A DNA stretch of 21,791 nt from JBLNDG01 sp050261415 (GTDB taxonomy: Bacteria; Bacillota; Clostridia; Lutisporales; Lutisporaceae): assembly GCA_050261415.1 (NCBI GenBank), contig JBLNDG010000227.1, forward strand, positions 1 through 21,791. Reading direction: 5' to 3'. Made by a program: the position numbers and the translations under genes. Within the stretch, counting starts at the first letter, position 1; each line of letters opens with the position of its first letter. This document shows positions 1 through 7,705 of the stretch, piece after piece. The notes beneath the pieces are model-generated. The model saw only the letters and a program-made list of their open reading frames with translations. It had not been told where the DNA came from and ran no database searches.

Positions 1-1
1 G

Positions 2-706
2 ACTATAGTAACCTATGCAGATGTTTTAAAAAAAGGTAGCAGCGGTACTGCAGTCAAAGAGGTACAAACACAGCTCAAGAAAAAAGGTTATTTTTCCGGA
101 GATGTAACAGGTTATTTCGGTAGTTTGACGGAAGCTGCGGTGAAAAAGTTCCAGACGAAAAGTAAATTAAAAGCTGATGGGATTGTTGGAACTTCTACCA
201 GGCAAAAACTTTTAGGGACAACAGGGACAAGCTCCAGAGGTGTTGAAATGCTTGATTGGTGGACATCTGCCTCAAAAATTTTTAAAATAGGGAGCAAAGC
301 GAAAGTAACTGATGTCAGAACGGGAAAAACCTTTAACATCGTACGTACATACGGCAGCAATCATGCTGATTGCGAGGCTTTGACAGCTGCAGATGCAAAA
401 ATCATAAAACAAATCTGGGGTGGTAGTTGGAGCTGGAGCCGAAGACCGGTGATTGTTGAAACCGGGGGCAGGAAAATTGCAGCATCCATTGCTGCAATGC
501 CGCATGCAGGGGTAGACGGTGCACCTGCAAACAAAGTAGTAAGCAGTAGAAGCGGAGGGTACAGCAGAGGTGCCAACCTTGACAAGATAAAAAACAATGG
601 TATGAGCGGAGTAATTGACGTTCATTTTTTAAACAGTAGAACCCATGGAACAGACAGGGTGGATCCGAAGCACCAGGCTGCAATCAGGGAAGCAGCAAAA
701 AAATAA
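2..706 (+). CDS. Peptidoglycan-binding domain protein, 5'-truncated by the window edge
   Basis: The frame is open from base 2 with no start codon or ribosome site, so the N-terminus lies outside the window; 234 residues are visible. Roughly residues 5-70 form a PG_binding_1-type helical repeat (VLKKGSSGTAVKEVQTQLKK, then GYFSGDVTGYFGSLTEAAVKKFQ and LKADGIVGTSTRQKLL), a fold that binds cell-wall peptidoglycan. The remaining ~160 residues are a separate domain that I do not recognise. It carries conserved-looking polar groups (SNHADCEA, MPHAG, DVHFLNSRTHGTD) that could be metal ligands or catalytic residues. A cell-wall-associated role, possibly hydrolytic, is inference. A strong terminator follows 18 bp after the TAA stop, so this is the last gene of its transcript. 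Confidence 0.85.
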   Translation, partial: TIVTYADVLKKGSSGTAVKEVQTQLKKKGYFSGDVTGYFGSLTEAAVKKFQTKSKLKADGIVGTSTRQKLLGTTGTSSRGVEMLDWWTSASKIFKIGSKAKVTDVRTGKTFNIVRTYGSNHADCEALTAADAKIIKQIWGGSWSWSRRPVIVETGGRKIAASIAAMPHAGVDGAPANKVVSSRSGGYSRGANLDKIKNNGMSGVIDVHFLNSRTHGTDRVDPKHQAAIREAAKK

Positions 707-724
707 TACATATTACAGTACGGT

Positions 725-756
725 AAAACCCCGGTATCAAGTGATGCCGGGGTTTT
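725..756 (+). terminator. Rho-independent terminator after the peptidoglycan-binding gene
   Basis: A perfect 10-bp stem pairs AAAACCCCGG (725-734) with CCGGGGTTTT (747-756). The T tract is part of the stem's right arm. It ends the upstream gene. The next 179 bp before the glycosyltransferase hold no gene I can support, only a TATAAT-like hexamer at 891-896 without a clear -35. Confidence 0.9.
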
Positions 757-935
757 ATATGTAATAAATGATCTTTGATATATGCATACTAGATAATAAA
801 AGCGTGCTCGATTTCCTCGCAGAAGAAAAAACAGACAGCATAGACCTACGGGGCAGTTTTCACAGGATATAGGAATAATGGTGCAATCTTTATAATATAA
901 ATAAAAAGCTTTTGTGAGAAGGGATAACGATTATT

Positions 936-2366
936 GTGGCAGGAAGAAACCGACCGGCTATTACTATATGTGTTCTTCTGCTTATATTTCTGCTGAGGAT
1001 TCCACATCTCAACAATGCTACTGTTGAGATAGGGGATTATTGGAGACAATCCGATACAGAGTCAATTGCAGTTAATTTCATTGAAAAGAGGTTCAATATT
1101 TTTTACCCTCAGATGAACTATGATGGTTCGTCTCCCAACTATGTCCAATTGGAGCTCCAACTCACTACATTTATAATAGCCATCCTGTATAAACTGTTCG
1201 GCCATCATTACTGGCTTGCCAGACTTGTACCCACATCCTTCTTTATACTTTCAGCGTATTATCTATACCTGATTGAGAAAAGAACATACAGCAGTGAGCA
1301 GGCATGGTCTGCTGCTTTGATATACGGTACAATGCCGGTGAACCTGTTTTTCTCCAGGACTGTGATGCCGGAGTCTGCGCTGCTCTGCTTTTTTACCGGA
1401 GCTTACTATTACTTTCTTGGATGGATAGAAAATGAGAAGTTTTCCAGGCTTTTGGCCGCTGCCGTTTTTACCATGCTTGCAATTTCTCAGAAGCTTCCTG
1501 CGGTTTTTATCGGATTGGCAATGTTGGCTATATGTATTGAAAGATACAAGGGCGGTTTCATACTGAGGTGGGATTTATGGCTGTTTGCAGCAATATCACT
1601 GCTGCCAAACCTGGTATACTATCTTTGGTCTTACAGTATAGCCGAATCAAAGTTCGTCAGTCATATCGGAAATAAATATATATTTCCAAAGTTCTATTCG
1701 GCTTTTCTGACCCCGCAAGCTTTGGAATTTTATGAAGCTAAAGTGCCGGAGGCTTTTGGATATGCTGTACTTTTTACAGCTCTCGCAGGGTTTTTCATTG
1801 CAATAGCCAAGAAAGAAAACTATATTTTATTCTGGTTTGTCGCAATGGTTTTGGAAGTTCTTGCCATCGTATCCCCGATACGCTTTGAATACTACCTGAT
1901 GATGCTTGGCCCGGTTATTGCCCTGTTGTCCGGGCGGGTAATAGGTCTGCCGTGGAAAAGATTCAAATTAGGATATATTATTACTTTGGCTATAATATTG
2001 GCAATTTCCTACAATGCTTATAAAGTGGAACAGCCTGAATTTAAAGAGGTGCAAAACAGGCTGGATGGAGCGGAAATCCTTAAAGCCTATACAAACAAAG
2101 ACGATTTGATAGTTATAGGGACCTTTGATCCGGCAGTATTGAGCCTTAGCGGCAGGAACGGCTGGAGGACAGGTTCTGACTACCATGATTATAAACTGCG
2201 TGATCCCAATGAGGATATAAAATACTATATAAGAAGCGGAGCAAAATATTTCCTGCTGTACCGGAACTGGATATACGGAGATAAAGGCGGTTATTACAAA
2301 TATGTAGATAACAATTTCCAGAAAGTCTGTCAAGAGAAGGATTTTACCCTGTATAAGCTGCAATAG
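936..2366 (+). CDS. Membrane glycosyltransferase, PMT/ArnT type (GT39/GT83-like)
   Basis: This 476-residue polytopic protein has about 10 hydrophobic segments and the layout of dolichyl/polyprenyl-phosphate-sugar-dependent transferases of the PMT_2 type. The first span is near residues 8-20. It is followed by an extracytoplasmic loop with acidic residues (VEIGDYWRQSDTES), where this family places its catalytic aspartate. A second loop carries FFSRTVMPES, a counterpart of the family's conserved second-loop motif. The C-terminal ~90 residues are soluble. Such enzymes move a lipid-linked sugar onto a protein, lipid or wall glycan outside the membrane; the acceptor cannot be told from sequence. 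The start is GTG at 936, chosen because AGAAGGG (917-923) lies 12 bases upstream. It is monocistronic: a terminator precedes it and another follows. Confidence 0.85.
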   Translation: MAGRNRPAITICVLLLIFLLRIPHLNNATVEIGDYWRQSDTESIAVNFIEKRFNIFYPQMNYDGSSPNYVQLELQLTTFIIAILYKLFGHHYWLARLVPTSFFILSAYYLYLIEKRTYSSEQAWSAALIYGTMPVNLFFSRTVMPESALLCFFTGAYYYFLGWIENEKFSRLLAAAVFTMLAISQKLPAVFIGLAMLAICIERYKGGFILRWDLWLFAAISLLPNLVYYLWSYSIAESKFVSHIGNKYIFPKFYSAFLTPQALEFYEAKVPEAFGYAVLFTALAGFFIAIAKKENYILFWFVAMVLEVLAIVSPIRFEYYLMMLGPVIALLSGRVIGLPWKRFKLGYIITLAIILAISYNAYKVEQPEFKEVQNRLDGAEILKAYTNKDDLIVIGTFDPAVLSLSGRNGWRTGSDYHDYKLRDPNEDIKYYIRSGAKYFLLYRNWIYGDKGGYYKYVDNNFQKVCQEKDFTLYKLQ

Positions 2367-2376
2367 TACAAAAAGA

Positions 2377-2417
2377 AGAAAGAGCCCGTGAGAGTATATC
2401 TGCCGGGCATTCTTTCT
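2377..2417. terminator. Bidirectional terminator between convergent genes
   Basis: AGAAAGAGCCCG (2377-2388) pairs with the CGGGC...TTCTTTCT arm (2404-2417), leaving a 2-base bulge. It lies between the stop of the glycosyltransferase (plus) and the stop of the proline-rich gene (minus). The A/T-rich arms let it serve both strands. Confidence 0.7.
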
Positions 2418-2430
2418 CATTCAACAGCTA

Positions 2431-2898
2431 TTATGATTTCCCTTTAAAAAACCCGCCCATCAAATTGCGGCCGAAGTTAGGGAAAAATAGAAATATAAGC
2501 AGTAGAGCGACCCACCAGTTATCAGCGGTTATCATACTACCGGCTACACTGCCTAGTCCATCCAGTATTCCACCTACAGGTATGGACGGAAGGGAAATGG
2601 GAGCTGTTGGTGCAGCTGGTACAGCAGGCGTAGTAACTACATTTTCAAATTGCTTAACAGGTATGATTTCCGCCGGTTGTGCTGCCGGAGGAGGATCATG
2701 CTTCCTGCTAAGGGCTGGAACCGGCGGCTGCGGCGTTGGCCGCGGCGGTGGTTGCGGCGGCGCTACAGGTACTGACGGTGAGACATACCTTCTGGAGTAA
2801 GGAAGTACCGGTTTAGGTGGTGACGGAGGCGGAGGTGCCGGTGCTGAATTCTTAGTACCCCCGAATATATTATTGAGCCCTCCCAGAAGATTCCCCAA
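2431..2898 (-). CDS. Proline-rich protein with C-terminal membrane segment (main part of an interrupted frame)
   Basis: The unbroken part from the TTG codon at 2898 gives 155 residues. Residues ~18-75 are extremely proline-rich (PAPPPPSPPKP, PPQPPPRPTPQPPVP). Next comes a linker with a GGILDGLGSVAG stretch, then the tail DNWWVALLLIFLFFPNFGR, a likely membrane segment, and a basic end. The TTG start has no ribosome site. In-frame coding character continues upstream (PQPSSPVVSPARYPY...) to a TGA at 2995-2997, and beyond it to a plausible true start near 3044-3060. I therefore think the real gene spans about 2431-3060 and carries a nonsense codon or a sequence error. The function is unknown. The upstream promoter-like element and the tail resemble those of the small protein at 12015-12278, which suggests a spore-envelope role. 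Confidence 0.6.
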   Translation of the reverse strand: MGNLLGGLNNIFGGTKNSAPAPPPPSPPKPVLPYSRRYVSPSVPVAPPQPPPRPTPQPPVPALSRKHDPPPAAQPAEIIPVKQFENVVTTPAVPAAPTAPISLPSIPVGGILDGLGSVAGSMITADNWWVALLLIFLFFPNFGRNLMGGFFKGKS

Positions 2899-3060
2899 AG
2901 ATAGGCCAGGCAGTAATGCCGGTGCTGCAGGCGGTACTGCGGGCGTTGCATATGGATATCTTGCCGGTGATACAACCGGCGACGACGGTTGCGGTCACCC
3001 TGAGCCGGCTCCATTGCAGGCATTTCCCATTCTATTGACATTCATGCGGCCCAATGTCAT
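2899..3060 (-). pseudogene. 5' part of the proline-rich gene, separated by an in-frame TGA
   Basis: The minus strand has a strong ribosome site, GGGAGGT, at about 3061-3067. Possible starts in one frame are ATG 3060 (no spacer), TTG 3054 (good spacing) and ATG 3046 (long spacing). Translation gives MTLGRMNVNRMGNACNGAGSG, then TGA at 2995-2997, then in the same frame PQPSSPVVSP and on into the proline-rich protein. The alternative frame from ATG 3041 gives an Arg/His-rich sequence of no domain character and is a shadow. A single substitution (for example GGA or CGA to TGA) would explain the break. Confidence 0.5.
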
Positions 3061-3131
3061 ACCTCCCTTCATAAGAACAATTTCAAAAATTACAAAACCT
3101 GAAAATTTTTATTAAATCATGTACTCAATTA

Positions 3132-3161
3132 CATAGTATGTTTAAAAAAAGGTTTGGTTAC
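3132..3161 (-). promoter_or_regulatory. Putative sporulation-type promoter of the proline-rich gene
   Basis: Read on the minus strand, GTAACCAAAC is followed after 11 bases by CATACTATG. The spacing AC-N16-CATA resembles the sigma-K/sigma-E class (AC, N16-17, CATANNNTA), although the last -10 base differs. The same arrangement occurs at 12324-12353 with the 10-base block identical and the second block differing at one base. The repeat supports a real promoter; the sigma-factor assignment is inference. Confidence 0.5.
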
Positions 3162-3183
3162 TGTCAAATGTTAACTTCAAAAA

Positions 3184-3201
3184 CATCACATAACCATCAC
3201 A
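3184..3201 (+). promoter_or_regulatory. Response-regulator box A (CATCACA-N4-CATCACA)
   Basis: CATCACA TAAC CATCACA is a direct repeat of 7 bases with an 11-bp period, the geometry of OmpR/PhoB-family operators. Box B upstream of the carboxypeptidase gene is identical over 20 bases. A -10-like TATAAC lies downstream at 3226-3231. The box sits between divergent genes, so it could act on the proline-rich gene (minus) as well as on the gene at 3335. The cognate regulator is inferred to be the one at 5575. Confidence 0.6.
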
Positions 3202-3334
3202 ATAGCAGTCAAAACTAAAAATAAATATAACGCGCAGGCCTTATAACATGCAAAGCTTGCAGGTTTGCAAAATAATAGAAGTATTTAAGCGTTATATCTG
3301 AAAAAATATAATCTATATGGAAGGAGTATGAAAG

Positions 3335-4027
3335 ATGGGAAAACAAAAGGCTTTGAAAGTTATTTTATGCAGCATACTGGTATTAAGTATGGTGTTGCCC
3401 GCCAGATTAACGGTTTTTGCTGCTGATGATAGAGCTGGATCAGTCAGCAATGCAGAATCGGCTAAATCCTGCATTAAAGAAACCGATAAGAAAGGAGACA
3501 CTTTTGAGAAGGCTCTGAATGAACTTGTACAGGAAGGAAAGTTAAGTAAGGAAAAGGCCCGGAAGATAATAGAGTTTAAAAAGGAAAGAAAAAAAGAAAT
3601 AAAGAAGCAGATTGAAGAACAAAAAATAACAAAGCAGCAGTGCGGCAGGATGAGCTTAATGGCAGAGCTTAAAAAAGCCGGAATTATAACGGACGCTGAG
3701 GCTTTGGCAATCAGAGCAAAGCTTCACGAGCTAAAAATGGAAAAAACAAGAGAATTCTTGGAAGGCTTAGTGGCTAAAGGAGTTCTAAAGGAGAGCAATG
3801 TAAAGGATATTGAAAACTATATGAATAAAGCCTGGGAAGAAAGCAGGGAAGAGCATGAAAAGTTAAAAAGCATGACACCTGAAGAACGAAAAGCATATTT
3901 TGAAAATAAAAAATCGGAGCACAAAGATATAATTACAAAGATGGTGGAGGATAAATTGCTGACAGAAACACAAGCGGCAGAAGTAAGAAAGGCCCTGCAG
4001 CGGTTTTTAAAGTCAAAGAATAATTAA
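3335..4027 (+). CDS. Secreted helical-repeat protein, YckD/DUF2680-like
   Basis: This 230-residue protein has a signal peptide (residues 1-30, hydrophobic core near 9-28, cleavage near VFAA|DD). The mature part is almost wholly helical and highly charged. Four imperfect helix-turn-helix-like repeats have the pattern LV.EG.LS.EKA.KI, near residues 57-82, 107-132, 141-165 and 198-224, as in DUF2680/YckD-type Gram-positive exported proteins. A segment MTPEERKAYFE (180-190) recalls the LTxxQ-type motifs of Spy/CpxP envelope-stress proteins; that comparison is inference. ATG 3335 is supported by AAGGAG at 3321-3326. Box A lies about 130 bases upstream. It is probably a monocistronic, envelope-stress-induced gene. 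The molecular function is unknown. Confidence 0.8.
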   Translation: MGKQKALKVILCSILVLSMVLPARLTVFAADDRAGSVSNAESAKSCIKETDKKGDTFEKALNELVQEGKLSKEKARKIIEFKKERKKEIKKQIEEQKITKQQCGRMSLMAELKKAGIITDAEALAIRAKLHELKMEKTREFLEGLVAKGVLKESNVKDIENYMNKAWEESREEHEKLKSMTPEERKAYFENKKSEHKDIITKMVEDKLLTETQAAEVRKALQRFLKSKNN

Positions 4028-4061
4028 GTGTGTTCCCACAATATCTGTAACTGTCTTGTGA

Positions 4062-4097
4062 AAGCTTAAGCCCTTGTATAAACGCGAGGGCTTGCTT
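4062..4097 (+). terminator. Hairpin after the helical-repeat gene
   Basis: AAGC-TT-AAGCCCT (4062-4074) pairs with AGGGCTT-GCTT (4087-4097), with a 2-base bulge. No T tract follows, so it may be a weak terminator. The next gene has its own operator and ribosome site. Confidence 0.5.
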
Positions 4098-4114
4098 GCA
4101 TATATCAGCTATTT

Positions 4115-4132
4115 CATCACATAACCATCACA
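4115..4132 (+). promoter_or_regulatory. Response-regulator box B (CATCACA-N4-CATCACA)
   Basis: The sequence is identical to box A, including the TAAC spacer and the following AT. It lies 63 bp before the GTG start of the carboxypeptidase gene. A -10-like TAAAAT starts 10 bases after the repeat (4142-4147), and TATAAA at 4167-4172 is an alternative. The repeat is seen directly; the operator role is inferred. Confidence 0.6.
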
Positions 4133-4195
4133 ATCAATAGTTAAAATACATATGTTCCGATTAATGTATAAATATTACACACAAGAGGTGAAAAA

Positions 4196-5482
4196 GTGAA
4201 AAGAATTGCAGCAATTTTTTTAGTAATTTTTATGTCATTTTCAAGCTACTTTCAGATAACTGCATATGCTGCCGATAATGTGATTCCCCTTACTGCAGAA
4301 AGCGCAATACTTATTGATGCAGCTACAGGCGATGTGCTGTATGAAAAAAACTCCAACAAACAGATGTATCCTGCAAGTACAACGAAAATAATGACAGCCA
4401 TTTTAACATTGGAAAACAGCAACCTGAATGATAAGGTTATAATTGATAAAGATACTCCATTTACTGATGGAAGCAGCATTTATGTAAGAGAGGGAGAAGA
4501 ATTCACAGTAGAACAGCTTTTGTACGCACTTATGGTTGAATCGGCTAATGATGCAGCGGTTGCTCTTGCAAAGCATGTTTCCGGCAATGTCAGTGCCTTT
4601 GTTGATAAAATGAACAAAAGGGCTGCAGAACTGGGAGCCACAAACACACATTTCAACAATCCCAATGGTTTGCCTGACACAAAACACTTAACTACGGCTC
4701 ATGATCTGGCGGTTATAGCCAGGTATGGGATGACAATACCGAAATTCACAGAACTAGTACGTACAGCCAGGTATCAAATTCCACCCACCAACAAAGTGAA
4801 CGAAACCCGGTATTTGAGAAATACCGACAGGTTCCTGTGGGGAACGGGAAGCCAGAATAAAATTAATTATAAGGGAAAGTACATAGATATTAAATATGAT
4901 ATCGTTGATGGAGTAAAAACTGGATATACAACAGTTGCAGGGAATTGCATCGTATCAACAGCATCAAAGAATGGCAGGAGACTTATTGCCGTAGTTTTGA
5001 AAACGCATGGTTCAGATCTCTATCTGGATGCCCGGATCTTGCTTGACTATGGTTTTGATAATTTTGAGAATGTAGAGCTGGTAAAAAGCGGAGAAGAAAT
5101 CCAAAAGGCTAACATCGAAAACGGTGTGAGTAATGAAGTGGGATTGGTAGCTCAGGACGATCTGTCAAGAACACTTCCTCTTTCGGCAAAGGATGTAAAA
5201 ATTACAAAAAATTTTGTTGTTAACGAAAATATTTATGCACCCATACAAAAAGGAGCTGTTCTTGGCAAAGCAACTTATACGCTGAATGGAACTGTTTTGG
5301 GGGAAGTAAATCTGGTAGCAAAAGAGCAGGTCGATGAAAAAGCAATTGTTAAAGTGGAAAAAAAGTTGTTAAGCCCAAAGGCATTGGTTTTTTATAAAAT
5401 CACAGCAGCAATATTTGTGTTGGTTGTTTTTCTTGGAATATATATAGTTCTAGGAAAAAGAAAGAATAGATACCGATGGTAA
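4196..5482 (+). CDS. D-alanyl-D-alanine carboxypeptidase (PBP5-type, peptidase S11)
   Basis: This 428-residue exported enzyme removes the terminal D-Ala from peptidoglycan pentapeptides outside the membrane, limiting cross-linking. A signal peptide ends near residue 26 (ITAYAA|DN). All three active-site motifs are present: S61-T-T-K64 (SxxK), S116-A-N118 (SxN) and K241-T-G243. The S11 C-terminal beta domain follows (about 285-385). A hydrophobic segment near 398-420 and a basic end anchor it, a true transmembrane span rather than the amphipathic helix of E. coli PBP5. GTG 4196 is chosen because AGAGGTG (4184-4190) lies just upstream. Box B precedes it, so it is probably controlled by the regulator encoded 93 bp downstream. 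The DacA/DacF-type assignment is firm; which paralogue it is remains unclear. Confidence 0.95.
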   Translation: MKRIAAIFLVIFMSFSSYFQITAYAADNVIPLTAESAILIDAATGDVLYEKNSNKQMYPASTTKIMTAILTLENSNLNDKVIIDKDTPFTDGSSIYVREGEEFTVEQLLYALMVESANDAAVALAKHVSGNVSAFVDKMNKRAAELGATNTHFNNPNGLPDTKHLTTAHDLAVIARYGMTIPKFTELVRTARYQIPPTNKVNETRYLRNTDRFLWGTGSQNKINYKGKYIDIKYDIVDGVKTGYTTVAGNCIVSTASKNGRRLIAVVLKTHGSDLYLDARILLDYGFDNFENVELVKSGEEIQKANIENGVSNEVGLVAQDDLSRTLPLSAKDVKITKNFVVNENIYAPIQKGAVLGKATYTLNGTVLGEVNLVAKEQVDEKAIVKVEKKLLSPKALVFYKITAAIFVLVVFLGIYIVLGKRKNRYRW

Positions 5483-5511
5483 AGATTAGTTCAGTAAGGC
5501 TTAGGAATATA

Positions 5512-5542
5512 TTGGCAGGTATATGATATAATTATTTATAAT
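5512..5542 (+). promoter_or_regulatory. Candidate promoter of the first two-component operon
   Basis: TTGGCA (5512-5517) and TATAAT (5537-5542) are separated by 19 bases. A second TATAAT at 5527-5532 has no -35 at suitable spacing. No CATCACA repeat is present here, so autoregulation through that box is not evident. Confidence 0.4.
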
Positions 5543-5574
5543 TGTAAAGATTATATTTAATACCGGAGGGTTTT

Positions 5575-6249
5575 ATGGCAATTAAAGTACTTGTCGCAGA
5601 TGATGAAAAGAGGATTAGGAAGATAATAGGGGACTACCTGAAGAATGAAGGCTACTGCGTTATTGAAGCAGAGGACGGGGAGGACGCTTTAGCAAAATTT
5701 CATGAAAATAAGGATATCGACCTTATTATAGTAGATGTAATGATGCCTAAGAAAAATGGCTGGCAAGTCTGTGAACAAATAAGATCAGAATCGGAGATTC
5801 CGATAATTTTTCTGACCGCATTGGGAGAGTGCAGTGACGAGACCTACGGGTTGGATATTGGCGCGGATGATTATATAGTAAAGCCTTTCCGTTATGAGGT
5901 CTTTATAGCCCGTGTACGTGCGGTTCTGAGAAGGTTGCACAAAAGAGAAGAGACCTTTTACAGCATTAATGAAATCGAAATAGATACAGTAAAGCGAACG
6001 GTAAAAAAAGCTGGAGAAATTGTAGAGCTGAGCCCCAAAGAATATGAATTGCTCATATATCTTATCAAGAACGAGAGGATAGCATTGGAGCGGGACAGAA
6101 TCATAGATGCAGTCTGGGGTTATGACTACTATGGGGATAGAAGGACAGTCGATACCCATATAAAGAATATAAGAGCCAAAATCGGCAGTGTTGGTAATTA
6201 TATAAAGACAATCAGGGGTTTTGGCTACAGATTTGAGGTGAACCCATGA
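5575..6249 (+). CDS. OmpR-family response regulator
   Basis: The 224-residue protein has a receiver domain (1-118) with acidic pocket D9-D10, phospho-acceptor D54 in IIVDVMMP, T81 and K103. A winged-helix DNA-binding domain (about 128-222) follows, with ELSPKEYELL, the recognition-helix region RRTVDTHIKNIRAKIG and the final GFGYRF hairpin. It is a transcription factor activated by the adjacent kinase. ATG 5575 has GGAGGG at 5565-5570. The stop overlaps the kinase start (ATGA at 6246-6249), so the two are translationally coupled. Its probable targets are the three CATCACA-N4-CATCACA boxes in this window, because they flank this gene on both sides and have the expected 11-bp direct-repeat geometry; this is inference. 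Confidence 0.95.
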   Translation: MAIKVLVADDEKRIRKIIGDYLKNEGYCVIEAEDGEDALAKFHENKDIDLIIVDVMMPKKNGWQVCEQIRSESEIPIIFLTALGECSDETYGLDIGADDYIVKPFRYEVFIARVRAVLRRLHKREETFYSINEIEIDTVKRTVKKAGEIVELSPKEYELLIYLIKNERIALERDRIIDAVWGYDYYGDRRTVDTHIKNIRAKIGSVGNYIKTIRGFGYRFEVNP

Positions 6250-7694
6250 TTCGTTCGATAAGAGTTAAATTATTTGTGGTTTTTATAATTCTGCTTGCAA
6301 TATTCCTCTTTATATTTCTAATGGCCAATGCTTATTTTCTCGATGATATTTTCGTATGGGGAAACAGAAGCATAATGCAAAAAGCGTATACAGAGTTTAG
6401 GGACAAACAGGGAAAGGGCTATGATGAAGAAGAGCTTATTGACCGGCTGGCAAATGAATTTGGCGGAAATATTGTGCTGATAACAAAGGATATGAAGGTA
6501 ATTACAAGTACATACTCGCGTTTTAACAAATTCAGACTGACCAGGGTAAGCTCCGATCTTGTCGGGTGGATAAACCACAATATGATGAACGTAAAAAAAG
6601 GTGAAGTCTTCTTAATCTGGCCAAGGGGTAATGAGCAGGATCGCCTGGTTGCTTTCATAGGCAGACTGCCGAACGGGGGCTACTATATTGCAGAAAAGTC
6701 TTTGGTTGGAATCTATGACAGCAGCCGGATGGCAGAAAGGTTTATAATTGTTTCCGGAATCGGCACTCTTATAATCGGCTCAATAATGGTATTTTTCCTC
6801 TCTGCAAGGATTACAAAACCAATAATAAGGATTAATGATGCTGCAAAAGAGATAGCTAACCTGAATTTCAGCAACAGGGTAAAAATATCAACAAACGATG
6901 AACTGGGCATATTGGCAGGCAGTATAAACCTTATTGCAGACAAGCTGAGCCAGTCACTCAATGAATTGAAGGATTCAAATCTAAAGCTTCGGGAGGATAT
7001 CGAGCAGGAAAGGAAACTTGAAAAAATGCGCCGTAAGTTTGTATCAAACGTATCACATGAGTTGAAAACTCCGATAAGCATGATACAAGGCTATGCAGAC
7101 GGCTTAAAATATAATATTGCGAAAAATCCTGAGGATGTAGAATATTACTGTGATGTAATCATTGATGAATCAGAAAAAATGAGCCACCTGATAAAGGATC
7201 TTCTTGACCTTTCCTCCTATGAATCAGGGACCTTCAAAATAACAAAGGAGCCCTTTGATATAGTGGAGTTAACCAGGGAGATAGCAGCCAAATACCAGAA
7301 CGTACTGGGCAGCAGTAATAAAAAAATAGAAATAAACGCACCCGTTGAATTGATGATTAATGCTGACAGGCTGCGGATTGAACAAATAATGATGAATCTT
7401 ATGAGCAATGCAGTAAAGCATGTTTATGATGAAGGATGCATAAAGATAACGGTAAGTGACTTAAAGGGCAAAGCGTTGCTGTCAGTATACAACACAGGCA
7501 GCCATATTGATGCTGCCGATATAGACAATATATGGACGAGCTTTTATAAGACTGCTTCCGGCAAGGATAAGGTTAAGGATGGCACCGGTCTTGGGCTGGC
7601 AATTGTTAAAGCAATTACAGAATTGCACGGAGGGAGCTATGGTGTGGAAAATATACAGGATGGTGTGAATTTTTGGGTTGAGATACCGGTTTAA
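6246..7694 (+). CDS. Sensor histidine kinase of the first two-component system
   Basis: This 482-residue membrane kinase has TM1 at about 9-29, an extracytoplasmic sensor domain of about 130 residues and TM2 at about 164-186. A HAMP linker (187-240), a coiled coil and a HisKA dimerisation domain follow, with phospho-acceptor H271 in SNVSHELKTP. The HATPase domain has an N box (NLMSNAVKH, 384-392), a G1 region VYNTGSHI and a G2 box DGTGLGLAIV (445-454). All residues needed for activity are present. The aspartate usual in the G1 box is replaced by Asn, as in many Gram-positive kinases of this type. The sensor domain has no family I recognise, so the signal is unknown. The context (wall carboxypeptidase, efflux pump) suggests an envelope or antimicrobial cue. 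Confidence 0.93.
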   Translation: MIRSIRVKLFVVFIILLAIFLFIFLMANAYFLDDIFVWGNRSIMQKAYTEFRDKQGKGYDEEELIDRLANEFGGNIVLITKDMKVITSTYSRFNKFRLTRVSSDLVGWINHNMMNVKKGEVFLIWPRGNEQDRLVAFIGRLPNGGYYIAEKSLVGIYDSSRMAERFIIVSGIGTLIIGSIMVFFLSARITKPIIRINDAAKEIANLNFSNRVKISTNDELGILAGSINLIADKLSQSLNELKDSNLKLREDIEQERKLEKMRRKFVSNVSHELKTPISMIQGYADGLKYNIAKNPEDVEYYCDVIIDESEKMSHLIKDLLDLSSYESGTFKITKEPFDIVELTREIAAKYQNVLGSSNKKIEINAPVELMINADRLRIEQIMMNLMSNAVKHVYDEGCIKITVSDLKGKALLSVYNTGSHIDAADIDNIWTSFYKTASGKDKVKDGTGLGLAIVKAITELHGGSYGVENIQDGVNFWVEIPV

Positions 7695-7705
7695 TGTTTA
7701 ATCGT

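Noticed and set aside
2465..2800. Plus-strand open frame rich in Gly and Ala across the proline-rich region
   Set aside because: It is the complement of proline codons (CCG read as CGG/GGC). It has no ribosome site or domain, and the minus-strand frame has a coherent proline-rich head and membrane tail.
2763..3041. Minus-strand frame from ATG 3041
   Set aside because: The translation is Arg/His-rich and has no domain character. It is a shifted reading of the proline-rich gene, though it does avoid the TGA.
3202..3334. A riboswitch or other structured RNA before the helical-repeat gene
   Set aside because: The inverted repeat overlaps the likely promoter, and no known riboswitch core was recognised.
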